From JACVRW01 sp035650215 (lineage in GTDB: Bacteria > Actinomycetota > Thermoleophilia > Solirubrobacterales > Thermoleophilaceae): 64,000 nucleotides of DNA. Below are positions 1 to 7,763 of the stretch, piece after piece (position 1 is the stretch's first letter; every line of letters starts with the position of its first letter). The stretch covers positions 1 through 64,000 of the forward strand of contig DASRIC010000066.1 in NCBI GenBank assembly GCA_035650215.1, given 5' to 3'. Under the pieces are notes generated by a model that saw nothing but the letters and a program-made list of their open reading frames with translations, was not told the origin of the DNA and searched no databases. A program made the translations under genes and the position numbers.

Positions 1-2
1 TG

Positions 3-113
3 CGCCGCCGGTTGCGCGACGAGGCGCACGACATCGCCGCGTGCGCGCCTGGGGGTTCCGTGGAGGTGCTCGGCCGGGGCGTCGTGCGGCGGGCCGATCT
101 CGTCGTGAGCTGA
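3..113 (+). CDS. C-terminal end of an unidentified protein (cut by window edge)
   Basis: An open frame enters from the left edge and stops with TGA at 111-113, giving about 36 residues that end in GRGVVRRADLVVS. Of the three forward frames this one has the most protein-like composition (alternating hydrophobic and charged residues), while the others are arginine-rich. The visible part has no motif I recognise, so no function is assigned. It converges on the dehydratase gene that ends at 160, with 46 bases between the stops. Confidence 0.4.
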   Translation, partial: RRRLRDEAHDIAACAPGGSVEVLGRGVVRRADLVVS

Positions 114-159
114 GCTGACCGTCGTCGCCCCATCGCGCCGATCCCAGACCGACCGCTCG

Positions 160-1122
160 TCACAGCAAGCGGTCGACCCACGCTCGCACGTCGCTGTGGG
201 TGACGTTGCCGCCACAGACGACGAACCCGAGTGACACCTCGTCGCCCACGCGTTCGATCACCTGTCGCGCCGCGGGAACGAGGCAGCCCGTCGCCGGTTC
301 GACCCACAGCTTCGCCTCCTCGGCGAACCCGACCACGCCGCGGATCGCATCGGCGTTTGAGACCACGAAGACCTCCTCGACGAGCTGTCGGACGTGCTCG
401 AGGGTGAGCTGGGAGACGTGCGGCGCGCTGAGCGTGCTCGCGATCGAAGTCGGCGCGATCGCCACCGGTTCGCCGGCAGCGAGCGCGCGCGCCATCGCGT
501 CGGCGCCCTCGGTCTCCACGCCCCAGACCCGGACGTCGGGCAACGCCGCCTTGAGTGCGACGGCGACGCCTGAGATCAGCGCGCCGCCGCCGATGCTCAC
601 GAGCACGTCGGTGAGATGCGGCGCGTCGTCGGCAAGCTCAAGGCCGACGGTCCCCTGGCCGGCGACCACGACCGGATCGTCGAACGGGTGCACGAGCGTC
701 ATCCCCTCGTCCACGAGCTCTTGGAGCAGCACGAACGCGCTGCTCATATCCCCGGTCAGCCGCAGATCGGCGCCGGCCGCGCGGATGCGCTCGATCGATC
801 GCGGCGGCGCCGAACGTGCCATCACCACCGTCGCCCGGACGTCCATCCCGCCTGCCACCTCTGCGACCGCGATGCCGTGGTTGCCGCCGCTCACCGCAAC
901 GACGCCCGCGTCGCGCTCAGCCGCGCTGAGGGTGAGGAGCTTGTTCGCCACGCCGCGCGGCTTGAAGGAGCCTGACCGCTGGAGCAGCTCGAGCTTGAGC
1001 GTCGTCGGGACCCCGAGCAATCCCGTCATCCCGGGGCTGGCGACCGCCGGCGTTCGTTCCACGTGATCTTCGATCGCACGGGCCGCCGCGCGGATCTCCT
1101 CGACGGACACCAGGTCGACCAT
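160..1122 (-). CDS. Threonine/serine dehydratase-like PLP enzyme
   Basis: This 320-residue protein belongs to the fold-type II PLP enzymes (threonine ammonia-lyase, serine racemase), which deaminate or isomerise hydroxy amino acids in the cytoplasm. The PLP lysine is Lys54 in SGSFKPRG. An SGGNHG stretch at 78-83 stands where the family has its substrate-binding SxGNHG loop, and SIGGGAL at 176-182 is the glycine loop that holds the cofactor phosphate. No C-terminal ACT domain is present, so it resembles short catabolic or unregulated forms. I start at ATG 1122 rather than an upstream codon at 1176 because VDLVSVEEI matches the usual family start and a TAnnnT box lies 7 bases before it. The exact substrate is not determined. 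Confidence 0.85.
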   Translation of the reverse strand: MVDLVSVEEIRAAARAIEDHVERTPAVASPGMTGLLGVPTTLKLELLQRSGSFKPRGVANKLLTLSAAERDAGVVAVSGGNHGIAVAEVAGGMDVRATVVMARSAPPRSIERIRAAGADLRLTGDMSSAFVLLQELVDEGMTLVHPFDDPVVVAGQGTVGLELADDAPHLTDVLVSIGGGALISGVAVALKAALPDVRVWGVETEGADAMARALAAGEPVAIAPTSIASTLSAPHVSQLTLEHVRQLVEEVFVVSNADAIRGVVGFAEEAKLWVEPATGCLVPAARQVIERVGDEVSLGFVVCGGNVTHSDVRAWVDRLL

Positions 1123-1129
1123 GGTCCGC

Positions 1130-1135
1130 ACGCTA
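1130..1135 (-). promoter_or_regulatory. Candidate -10 box of a leaderless promoter (dehydratase)
   Basis: On the minus strand TAGCGT is followed by 7 bases and then the ATG at 1122. No Shine-Dalgarno sequence is visible. This spacing would place the transcript start at or next to the start codon, as in actinobacterial leaderless genes. Confidence 0.45.
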
Positions 1136-1219
1136 TATGCGCCGTGGCGTCTCGTGACGACCGCGGCGCCGAGCACGAGCTCTGCGGTGCGGCCCTCCGT
1201 GACATCCGTTGCTCCCGTG

Positions 1220-2059
1220 TCATGGCCGGGGGTCCCACGCGCCGGCGTGGGCGGCGTCCCGGACGTAGTCGCGGAAGTCCTTCGGCGCGCGGCCGAGGGC
1301 GCGCTCGACCCCGTCGGCGAGGTGCGCGTTGCGGCCGTCCAACACCTCGCCGAAGATGAACGCGAGCATCGCCACGACGTCGCTAGGAACGCCCTCCTCG
1401 CCGGCGGCGGAGGCGAAGTCCTCGATCGAGATGGGTAGGTAGCGGATCTCGCGGCCGGCCGCCCGGGAGATCTCGAGCACCGCGTCCGCGAATGTCAGGA
1501 GCCGAGGGCCGGTGAGCTCGTAGACCTCGCCGGCGTGGCGGTCGTCGGTGAGGGCCGCGACCGCGACGTCCGCGATGTCGTCGGCGTCGACGAACGGCTC
1601 CGGCGTGTCTCCAGCCGGAAGCGCAAGCTCGCCCGCTTGGACCTGCTCCTGCCAGTAGGTCTCGCTGAAGTTCTGGGCGAACCAGGTCGAGCGCAGGATC
1701 GTGAGCTCGGCGCCGGAGTCGCGAACTGCCTGCTCGGCGCGCTCGGCCTCTTCCTCACCCCGACCGGACAACAGAACGAGACGCGAGACTCCGCGGCGGA
1801 CGGCCAGCTCAGCGAACAGACCCAGCGTGTCCGCGGCGCCGGGAAGCGCGTCCCAGTAATGGGAGACGTAGGCCGCCCCGGCCCCTTCGAGAGCCGGGCC
1901 CCAGCTCGGGCGGTCATCCCAATCGAAGCGAGGCTCGCTCGATCGCGAGCCCACCCGGACGGGCAGACCGCGCGCCGCGAGGCGCTCTACGACTCGCCGG
2001 CCGATCTTGCCGGTGCCGCCGATCACCAGCGTGGGCTGCCGTGAGGTCGCGCCGTTCAT
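1220..2059 (-). CDS. NmrA-like NAD(P)-binding oxidoreductase
   Basis: A 279-residue atypical short-chain dehydrogenase of the NmrA/azoreductase-like type. The dinucleotide motif GGTGKIG is at residues 14-20 of a N-terminal Rossmann fold, followed by a nucleotide-sugar-epimerase-like core (WFAQNF, PFVDADDIADV, YELTGP) typical of NAD(P)H quinone oxidoreductase-like family members. No classical YxxxK pair is evident, which fits the NmrA branch, where members act as redox sensors or as reductases. Its ATG overlaps the stop of the upstream cupin gene as ATGA, so the two are probably translationally coupled and share the promoter opposite the AraC gene. The substrate is unknown. Confidence 0.85.
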   Translation of the reverse strand: MNGATSRQPTLVIGGTGKIGRRVVERLAARGLPVRVGSRSSEPRFDWDDRPSWGPALEGAGAAYVSHYWDALPGAADTLGLFAELAVRRGVSRLVLLSGRGEEEAERAEQAVRDSGAELTILRSTWFAQNFSETYWQEQVQAGELALPAGDTPEPFVDADDIADVAVAALTDDRHAGEVYELTGPRLLTFADAVLEISRAAGREIRYLPISIEDFASAAGEEGVPSDVVAMLAFIFGEVLDGRNAHLADGVERALGRAPKDFRDYVRDAAHAGAWDPRP

Positions 2060-2625
2060 GCTCGGACCTTCACCGTCCGCGGGGACGGCGTCGCGGCCGG
2101 GCGACCGAGGCGCCTGGCCCACCAGGCCAGCGGCGCGAGGACGGTGCGCTGGAGCCAGCGCGGCGGGAACGCTCCCTGCACCTCGTCCTCGAACTCCTCG
2201 GTGAACAGGGCGAGGTCGAGCGGTCGCGGAATGCCGCCCAGCATCGTGCGGCCCTCCTCGGCGAGCCCGACGGCGGTCTCGAAGAGCCGCTCCATCTCCA
2301 GAGCCGGGCGCACCTCGACGCGCACGAGCGCGGCACCGTCGCCGACATTCGCGAAGTCGTGCTTCTGGCCGGGCGGGACGACGACCACCTCGCCGGGACC
2401 CGCGACGACGCGCTTGCGTCCCATTTTGAAGCGCATCGTGCCCTCCACGACCTCGAAGCACTCCTCCTGCTTGGGATGAATGTGTTGACCGCCCGGGACA
2501 CGCCGGCCGGCGGGAAGCTCGAGCTCGATCGCGAGCAGCTCACCGGCCGTGTCGGCCGCCGTTTCGCGGAAGGTGATGCGCTCTCCGCTCGCCGGGTTCT
2601 CGAGTGTCTGTCCTCTGTACGCCAT
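2056..2625 (-). CDS. Cupin-domain protein
   Basis: A 189-residue protein with one cupin barrel. Motif 1 reads GGQHIHPKQEECFEVVEG and motif 2 PPGQKHDFANVG, keeping the usual histidine/glutamate metal ligands. The barrel is followed by a 60-residue tail with a hydrophobic, Trp-rich segment (RWLQRTVLAPLAWWARRLG) that may contact membrane. The start at ATG 2625 is supported by a GGAG sequence about 7 bases upstream; a longer frame reaching 2832 would run into the divergent AraC gene. It is the first gene of a two-gene unit with the NmrA-like gene and lies opposite the AraC regulator. A small-molecule dioxygenase, isomerase or sensor role are all possible. Confidence 0.85.
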   Translation of the reverse strand: MAYRGQTLENPASGERITFRETAADTAGELLAIELELPAGRRVPGGQHIHPKQEECFEVVEGTMRFKMGRKRVVAGPGEVVVVPPGQKHDFANVGDGAALVRVEVRPALEMERLFETAVGLAEEGRTMLGGIPRPLDLALFTEEFEDEVQGAFPPRWLQRTVLAPLAWWARRLGRPAATPSPRTVKVRA

Positions 2626-2654
2626 AGCTGCTCCGATCTGGTGGCTGATGCGAG

Positions 2655-2735
2655 GCGTCCAGTGTCCAGCGCTGTGGGCGTCTTGTCTGTGACCAGAACG
2701 CCCTGATCCATGCTCGTTCGTCCATGACGCTGGAC
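2655..2735. promoter_or_regulatory. Candidate AraC operator: repeated GTCCAG half-sites
   Basis: The 142-base divergent region between the cupin and AraC genes holds GTCCAG at 2657-2662, GTCCAGCG at 2664-2671 and its exact reverse complement CGCTGGAC at 2728-2735. Tandem plus distal inverted half-sites are what a dimeric AraC-family regulator would use, possibly with looping. No protein-binding evidence is available. Confidence 0.4.
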
Positions 2736-2767
2736 GATCCGGCGAAGGGACCGGCATACTGGGCGGC

Positions 2768-3751
2768 ATGGAAGCGCCTGACCCCTTCCCTCCGGCCGAT
2801 CCTCTTGGCGAAGCGCTGCACTTCCTGCGCATGAACGGCGCGTACTACTGCCGCTCCGAGCTCACCGCACCCTGGGGACTCACGCTGCCGCCCACGCCGG
2901 GCTACATCTGGTTTCACGTGGTCACCTCGGGCCGGCTCTGGCTCGAGACCGGGGCGGAGCAGCGAGACTGGATCCAGCTCGGAGACCTCGCGCTCGTGCC
3001 ACATGGAGACGGCCACGTCCTGCGCAGCGAACCGGAAGCTCCTGCGCCGGGCATCCTCGATCTCGAGCGTGAGGCCGTGAGCGATCGCTACGAGATCCTT
3101 CGCCACGGCGAGGGTGGCGCGCCCACCGGCCTGATCTGCGGGGCCGTGAGGTTCGCCCACCCAGCCGGCGGCAACCTCATCGAGATCCTCCCGAAGACGA
3201 TCCACATCGAGGCGTCCAGCTCGCCCCGCCTCGAGTGGATGCAGAGCCTGCTGCGGCTGATGGCCTCCGAAGCTGCCGAGCTCCGGCCCGGCGGCGAGGC
3301 CGTGATCACCCGCCTCGGGGACATCCTCGTGATCCAGGCGATCCGGGCCTGGCTGGAGAGCGATCCAGCAGCTCGGAGGGGCTGGCTGGGTGCACTGCAG
3401 GATCCTCAGATCGGCCGCGCGATCTCACATATTCATCGCGACCCCGCCCACAACTGGACCGTCGCCTCGCTGGCCCGCGAGCTGGCCATGTCGCGATCGG
3501 CGTTCGCCGCCCGCTTCACTGCGCTCGTGGGCGAGCCGGTGATGAGCTACGTCGCTCGCTGGCGCATGCAGCTCGCGGTGGCCGCGCTCAAGGAAGAGGG
3601 CCCCACGATTGCCCAGCTGGCCGACCGGCTCGGGTACCGATCCGAGGCCGCCTTCAGCCGCGCGTTCAAGCGCGTCACCGGCGTCTCGCCGGGCGCGATC
3701 AGGAGGACCGGCGCCGAGCAGGACCGCGCGCTGATCGCCGCCGCGGGCTGA
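2768..3751 (+). CDS. AraC-family transcriptional regulator
   Basis: A 327-residue regulator. Residues about 1-190 form a cupin-type ligand domain of the AraC cupin_6 kind (YYCRSELTAPWG, HVVTSGRLWLE, GDLALVPHGDGH). Residues about 217-315 form the double helix-turn-helix, with first helices in WTVASLARELAMSRSAFAARF and second in IAQLADRLGYRSEAAFSRAFKR, ending in the usual VTGVSPGAIRR. It is divergent from the cupin/NmrA pair, which is its most likely target. A CATACT box lies 7 bases before the ATG and no ribosome site is seen, so the transcript may be leaderless. Confidence 0.9.
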   Translation: MEAPDPFPPADPLGEALHFLRMNGAYYCRSELTAPWGLTLPPTPGYIWFHVVTSGRLWLETGAEQRDWIQLGDLALVPHGDGHVLRSEPEAPAPGILDLEREAVSDRYEILRHGEGGAPTGLICGAVRFAHPAGGNLIEILPKTIHIEASSSPRLEWMQSLLRLMASEAAELRPGGEAVITRLGDILVIQAIRAWLESDPAARRGWLGALQDPQIGRAISHIHRDPAHNWTVASLARELAMSRSAFAARFTALVGEPVMSYVARWRMQLAVAALKEEGPTIAQLADRLGYRSEAAFSRAFKRVTGVSPGAIRRTGAEQDRALIAAAG

Positions 3752-3781
3752 GGACACCAGCACTCGCGAGCCGGTTGCGGA

Positions 3782-3787
3782 TAGGCT
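3782..3787 (+). promoter_or_regulatory. Candidate -10 box for the aldolase-DhaK operon
   Basis: TAGGCT lies 16 bases before the aldolase ATG in the only non-coding stretch ahead of the four-gene operon. No convincing -35 box is seen. Called from the TAnnnT consensus alone. Confidence 0.25.
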
Positions 3788-3803
3788 CAGCGCTCGCCCT
3801 CGG

Positions 3804-4673
3804 ATGCCCGTCGCCCCTTTCAGAGACATCCTCGATCCCGCCTTCGAAGAGCGGTACGGCGTCGCAGCTTTCAACGTGGTCGACGACGTGAGCCTGCGGG
3901 CCGTGATCGACGCGGCCACGGAGCTCGACTCACCGCTCATAGTCCAGACGTCCCTCAAGACGGTGAAGTCGATCGGGGCCAGGGTCCTCTACGAGATGTT
4001 CCGCGCGATGGCCGAGGACGCGCCCGTGCCGATCACTCTGCATCTCGACCACTGCCCCGACCGCGAATGGGCGAGCATCTGCCTGAAGACGGGCTGGAAC
4101 TCGGTCCTGTTCGACGGCTCGCATCTCGACATCCAGGAGAACACCCGCCAGACCGCGGAGGTCGTCGAGGAGGCGCGCGGCTACGGGGCGGACGTCGAGG
4201 GAGAGATCGAGAGCGTGAAGGGGGTCGAGGACGACGTGGGCTCCGACGAGGAGGGGGAGATCCACCCCGTGGAGGTGTCGCTCAAGTTCATCGAGGACAC
4301 CGGGGTGTATGCCTTCGCCCCCGCGATCGGGACCGCGCACGGGCTCTACGCGTCCAGCCCCAAGCTCATGCCCGAGCGGGTGACGGAGATGGTCGAGCGG
4401 CGCCCGATCCCGATGGTGCTGCACGGAGGAACGGGACTCGCCCCGGAGCAGTTCCAGGACCTCATCTCCCGCGGCTGCGCGAAGGTGAACATCTCCACCG
4501 CGCTCAAGATCGCCTTCGTCGACTCCTTCCGCGACTACCTCGAGGCCAATCCCACCAAAAACGATCCCCCTTCCCTGCTGAAGAGCGCCGGCGACGCGGT
4601 CAGGGCCATGGCCACCGAGCACATCCAGATCTTCGGCTCCGAGGGCAAGGCCCGGAGGGGTGCAGGAGGCTGA
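3804..4673 (+). CDS. Class II ketose-bisphosphate aldolase
   Basis: A 289-residue zinc-dependent aldolase of the fructose/tagatose-bisphosphate family, which cleaves a ketose (bis)phosphate to dihydroxyacetone phosphate and an aldehyde. The family landmarks are present: HLDH at 80-83 (catalytic Asp and zinc His), VEGEIE at 131-136, GTAHG at 176-180 and LHGGTG at 206-211 (zinc histidines), and KVNISTALK at 227-235 (phosphate binding). Its stop shares bases with the start of the HAD gene (TGATG), so it opens a coupled unit with HAD, dhaL and dhaK. That context suggests a dedicated catabolic route rather than the housekeeping glycolytic aldolase. The sugar is not determined. Confidence 0.9.
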   Translation: MPVAPFRDILDPAFEERYGVAAFNVVDDVSLRAVIDAATELDSPLIVQTSLKTVKSIGARVLYEMFRAMAEDAPVPITLHLDHCPDREWASICLKTGWNSVLFDGSHLDIQENTRQTAEVVEEARGYGADVEGEIESVKGVEDDVGSDEEGEIHPVEVSLKFIEDTGVYAFAPAIGTAHGLYASSPKLMPERVTEMVERRPIPMVLHGGTGLAPEQFQDLISRGCAKVNISTALKIAFVDSFRDYLEANPTKNDPPSLLKSAGDAVRAMATEHIQIFGSEGKARRGAGG

Positions 4674-5461
4674 TGCCGGCGTTGTTCTTCGACTGCGACG
4701 GCGTGCTGGCGGACACCGAGCGCTTCGGGCACCTCCCGGCCTTCAACGAGACCTTCGCGCAGGAGGGCCTGCCCGTGCGCTGGTCGGAGTCGGAGTACGC
4801 CGAGAAGCTCCTGATCGGCGGCGGCAAGGAGCGCATGGCCTCGCTTCTGAGCGATGAGTTCGTGCGCGAGAACCGGCTCCCGGCGGACCCGGAGGGGCAG
4901 CGCGCGCTGATTGCGCGCTGGCACAGGACGAAGACCGCGGCCTACAAGGCCCGCGTGCAGGCGGGCGAGCTGCCGGGCCGCCCGGGCGTGGCGCGGATCG
5001 TCGACGAGGCGCTCGCGGCCGGATGGACATTGGCGGTGGCCTCCACCTCGGCGGAGGAGTCGGTGCGCGCGACGCTCGAGCACGCGGTCGGCCCGGACCA
5101 CGCGGCCCACTTCAGCGTGCTGGCCGGCGACGTGGTCCCGGCCAAGAAGCCCGATCCCGCGATCTACCTGCTCGCCTTGGAGAGGACCGGCGCGGGACCG
5201 GACGAGACTGTCGTCATCGAGGACTCGCGCAACGGTCTCCGAGCGGCGGTCGCCGCCGGGCTGCGTTGCGTCGTCACCGTGAGCAGCTTTACGGGCGACG
5301 AGGACTTCTCGGAGGCCGTGCTCGTGGTGTCGAGCCTCGGCGATCCGGACGAGCCGGCCGAGATCCTCGCCAATCGCAGCCCGGCCGAGCCCGGGCCGTA
5401 CATCACACTGGACGACCTTCAGGCGTGCCTGCAGGTCCCCGTACCGAGGGAGGTCACATGA
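4673..5461 (+). CDS. HAD-family hydrolase (CbbY/beta-phosphoglucomutase-like)
   Basis: A 262-residue HAD phosphatase. Motif I FDCDGVLADTE supplies nucleophile Asp7 and acid/base Asp9. Motif II lies around AVASTS, motif III is the lysine in VPAKKPDP, and motif IV is VIEDSRNGLRAA. An alpha-helical C1 cap between motifs I and II places it in the CbbY/phosphoglucomutase subgroup, which acts on sugar phosphates. The start ATG 4673 overlaps the aldolase stop, and its own stop overlaps the dhaL start as ATGA. A longer frame running back to 4067 is only a shadow of the aldolase gene. It probably dephosphorylates or isomerises an intermediate of the same pathway. Confidence 0.88.
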   Translation: MPALFFDCDGVLADTERFGHLPAFNETFAQEGLPVRWSESEYAEKLLIGGGKERMASLLSDEFVRENRLPADPEGQRALIARWHRTKTAAYKARVQAGELPGRPGVARIVDEALAAGWTLAVASTSAEESVRATLEHAVGPDHAAHFSVLAGDVVPAKKPDPAIYLLALERTGAGPDETVVIEDSRNGLRAAVAAGLRCVVTVSSFTGDEDFSEAVLVVSSLGDPDEPAEILANRSPAEPGPYITLDDLQACLQVPVPREVT

Positions 5462-6102
5462 GCGACGCCGCCCTGCGCGACGCCGAGCAACTGGTGCGAA
5501 CCATCGCCGACACCGCGCTTGAGAACGAGAAGTACTTCTGCGAGCTCGATGCTGTCGTCGGCGACGGAGACTTCGGCTACTCGCTGGCCCGGGGGTTCGG
5601 CAAGGTGCTCGACGAGTGGGACGGCATGGAGTACGACGACGTCTCGGGCCTGTTGAAGAAGACGGCGCTCGTGCTGTCGGGGCGTGTAGGCGGGGCGTCG
5701 GGGCCGATCTGGGGCACCGCGTTCCTTCGAGCGGGGGTAGCGCTCAAGGACAGCCCGGAGCCGTCGTGGGACGATGCGGTGGCGGCACTCCGCGCCGCGA
5801 TCGAGGGGATCAAGCAGCGCGGCGAGTCAGACCTCGGCGACAAGACGCTGCTCGACGCCCTGATCCCGGCGACCGACCGGCTGGAGAAGGAGTTCGCCGG
5901 CGGCGCCGGCGCAGCGGACGCGCTGGCGGCCGCCGCCGAAACGGCGCGCGAGACCGCGGATGCAACCAAAGGGATGCTCGCCAAGCGCGGTCGCGCCGCG
6001 TACTCCGGCGAGCGCAGCAGAGAGTCCGTCGACGCCGGCGCCATCGCGGTCGCGGTGCTGTTCGAGCGCGTCAGCGCGGCGTGGCGTCCAACCACCGTGT
6101 AG
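5458..6102 (+). CDS. dhaL: Dihydroxyacetone kinase subunit DhaL-like
   Basis: A 214-residue protein matching the nucleotide-binding subunit of dihydroxyacetone kinase. The Mg/ADP-binding aspartates are conserved (Asp31, Asp36, Asp38 in DAVVGDGDFG), as are GGASGPIWGT and the later GDKTLLDALIP and GRAAYSGERS blocks. Where characterised DhaL proteins often have His after the last Asp, this one has Phe39. In PTS-type systems DhaL holds a tightly bound ADP that is rephosphorylated by DhaM; no dhaM gene is in this window. The start overlaps the HAD stop (ATGA). With DhaK 30 bases downstream the pair should phosphorylate dihydroxyacetone or a related short ketose. Confidence 0.9.
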   Translation: MSDAALRDAEQLVRTIADTALENEKYFCELDAVVGDGDFGYSLARGFGKVLDEWDGMEYDDVSGLLKKTALVLSGRVGGASGPIWGTAFLRAGVALKDSPEPSWDDAVAALRAAIEGIKQRGESDLGDKTLLDALIPATDRLEKEFAGGAGAADALAAAAETARETADATKGMLAKRGRAAYSGERSRESVDAGAIAVAVLFERVSAAWRPTTV

Positions 6103-6132
6103 GCCCGGCCACCGGGCAGGAGGAGAAGCTCA

Positions 6133-7128
6133 ATGAAGAAGTTCGTCAACGATCCGCAGGACTTCGTGCCCGAGATGCTCAAGGGGATCGAGCTCGCGAA
6201 TCCGGGCAGGCTCCGGTACGTCCCCGAGTACAACCTGATCATGCGGGCCGACCTCCCGCGTGACGACAAGGTCTCGATCATCCAGGGTTCGGGCTCAGGG
6301 CACGAGCCCGCCCACGTGATGGCGGTCGGGCCCGGCATGCTCGACGCGGCGTGCCCGGGCGATGTCTTCTCCGCTCCACCTTCGGACTACGTCTACGAGA
6401 CCAGCAAGCTTCTCAACAGCCCGAAGGGCGTGCTGCACATCATCAACAACTACACCGGGGACAGGATGGCGTTCGACATGGGCCGGGAGCTCGCCGAGGC
6501 CGAGGACATCCAGATCGGCACGGTCCTCGTCGACGACGACGTGGCGGTCAAGGACTCCACGTACACCGTTGGACGTCGCGGCGTGGCGGGCAACTTCTTC
6601 GTGATCAAGGCACTCGGGGCGGCGTCCGACCGGGGCGACGACCTGGAATCGCTGGTGGCCCTCGGCGAGCGGGTCAACTCGGTCACGCGCTCGATGGGGA
6701 TGGCGCTCACCTCCTGCACGCCTCCCGCGAAGGGCTCACCGCTCTTCGAGCTCGGTGACGACGAGATCGAGATGGGGGTCGGCATCCACGGCGAGCCCGG
6801 GCGGCGCCGCGAGAAGCTCACGACGGCGAACAACATCATCGACGAGATGCTCGAGGCGGTGGTCACCGACCTGCCCTATGAGTCGGGCGACGAGGTCGGG
6901 CTGATGATCAACGGGCTCGGCGGCACGCCGATCTCGGAGCTCTACATCCTGTACGGGCGCGCCCACCAGCAGCTCGCGGATCGCGGGGTCGATGTCTGGC
7001 GCTCCTACGTCGGCGAGTACTGCACGTCGCTCGACATGGCGGGAGCCTCCGTGACGCTCGTCAAGGTCGACGACGAGCTCAAGCAGCTCTTCGAGGCCCC
7101 GGCCGAGATCCCGGCCCGAGTCTTCTAG
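6133..7128 (+). CDS. dhaK: Dihydroxyacetone kinase subunit DhaK-like
   Basis: A 331-residue substrate-binding subunit. The residues known from E. coli DhaK are recognisable: His57 in GSGSGHEPAH, Asp110 in NNYTGD, and His219 in GVGIHGEPG, the histidine that forms the covalent hemiaminal with the ketone. A ribosome site GGAGGAG lies 9 bases before the ATG. It is the last gene of the aldolase-HAD-dhaL-dhaK unit, and its order after dhaL is the reverse of the usual dhaK-dhaL. It could act on dihydroxyacetone or a tetrulose. Its TAG stop overlaps the stop of the opposing histidine phosphatase gene through a shared CTAG. Confidence 0.92.
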   Translation: MKKFVNDPQDFVPEMLKGIELANPGRLRYVPEYNLIMRADLPRDDKVSIIQGSGSGHEPAHVMAVGPGMLDAACPGDVFSAPPSDYVYETSKLLNSPKGVLHIINNYTGDRMAFDMGRELAEAEDIQIGTVLVDDDVAVKDSTYTVGRRGVAGNFFVIKALGAASDRGDDLESLVALGERVNSVTRSMGMALTSCTPPAKGSPLFELGDDEIEMGVGIHGEPGRRREKLTTANNIIDEMLEAVVTDLPYESGDEVGLMINGLGGTPISELYILYGRAHQQLADRGVDVWRSYVGEYCTSLDMAGASVTLVKVDDELKQLFEAPAEIPARVF

Positions 7129-7661
7129 AGCGGAAGCTCCAGCACACCGCCGTGCGCCAGCGCGGACTCCGGAGGCACGGGAGCCCCGGAGTCCGCCAAG
7201 GCCGCGCGGGCGGTACCGGCGTGCGCGACCACGAGCGCGGGCAGCGGCCCGGCTTTGACCCCCGCGAGCGCCGAGCGGGTACGGGCCCGCTGCTCGGCCA
7301 TCGACTCCCCGCCGGGGAAGCGGAACGCGGGGTCGCCTGCGATGAACGCGGCGTACAGGTCGGGGCTCTCCTCGGCGAGCTCCGCCACGCGCCGCCCCTC
7401 CCAGTCGCCGCGCGCGGACTCGGCCAGATCCGCCAGGACGACCGGCTCGAGCCCGAGCGCCCGCCCCACGATCTCCGCCGTCTCCCGCGCGCGGCGCAGC
7501 GGCGAGGCCCACACGGCCACGATGCCGGCGTTCTTCAGCCTGCCGGCGAGCGCCTCGGCCTGGGCGACCCCTGCCGCGCTCAGCGGAGGGTCGCGCCGGC
7601 CCAGGATCCGGCCCTCGGCGTTTTCCGACGTCTCGCCGTGCCTCGCGAGCCATAGGGACAC
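7125..7661 (-). CDS. Histidine phosphatase family protein
   Basis: A 178-residue member of the phosphoglycerate-mutase-like phosphatases. The phosphohistidine motif LARHGETSENAEGR is at residues 5-18 (His8), the second arginine lies in ASPLRRARETAE, the catalytic Glu region in WEGRRVAEL, and the second histidine in VVAHAGTARA. I start at GTG 7661 because the fold begins immediately after it and a TAnnnT box is 7 bases upstream; a longer frame to 7850 crosses the reductase-like gene on the other strand. The substrate cannot be read from sequence. It converges on dhaK and shares the four bases CTAG with its stop. Confidence 0.85.
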   Translation of the reverse strand: MSLWLARHGETSENAEGRILGRRDPPLSAAGVAQAEALAGRLKNAGIVAVWASPLRRARETAEIVGRALGLEPVVLADLAESARGDWEGRRVAELAEESPDLYAAFIAGDPAFRFPGGESMAEQRARTRSALAGVKAGPLPALVVAHAGTARAALADSGAPVPPESALAHGGVLELPL

Positions 7662-7668
7662 GGGCAAG

Positions 7669-7674
7669 ACGCTA
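7669..7674 (-). promoter_or_regulatory. Candidate -10 box of a leaderless promoter (histidine phosphatase)
   Basis: Minus-strand TAGCGT, then 7 bases, then GTG at 7661. It has the same hexamer and spacing as the box before the gene starting at 1122, and no ribosome site is visible. Confidence 0.45.
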
Positions 7675-7763
7675 TGCGAACCACCACGTCGAATCCGCAC
7701 CCGCTCGTTCGTCGCATGGGTAGAGAAGGTCAGAGCGAGTCCCCGTACCGAAGGAGAACCGAA

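Noticed and set aside
4067..4672. A 5' extension of the HAD gene
   Set aside because: Read in another frame of the aldolase gene; the HAD motif I begins right after ATG 4673.
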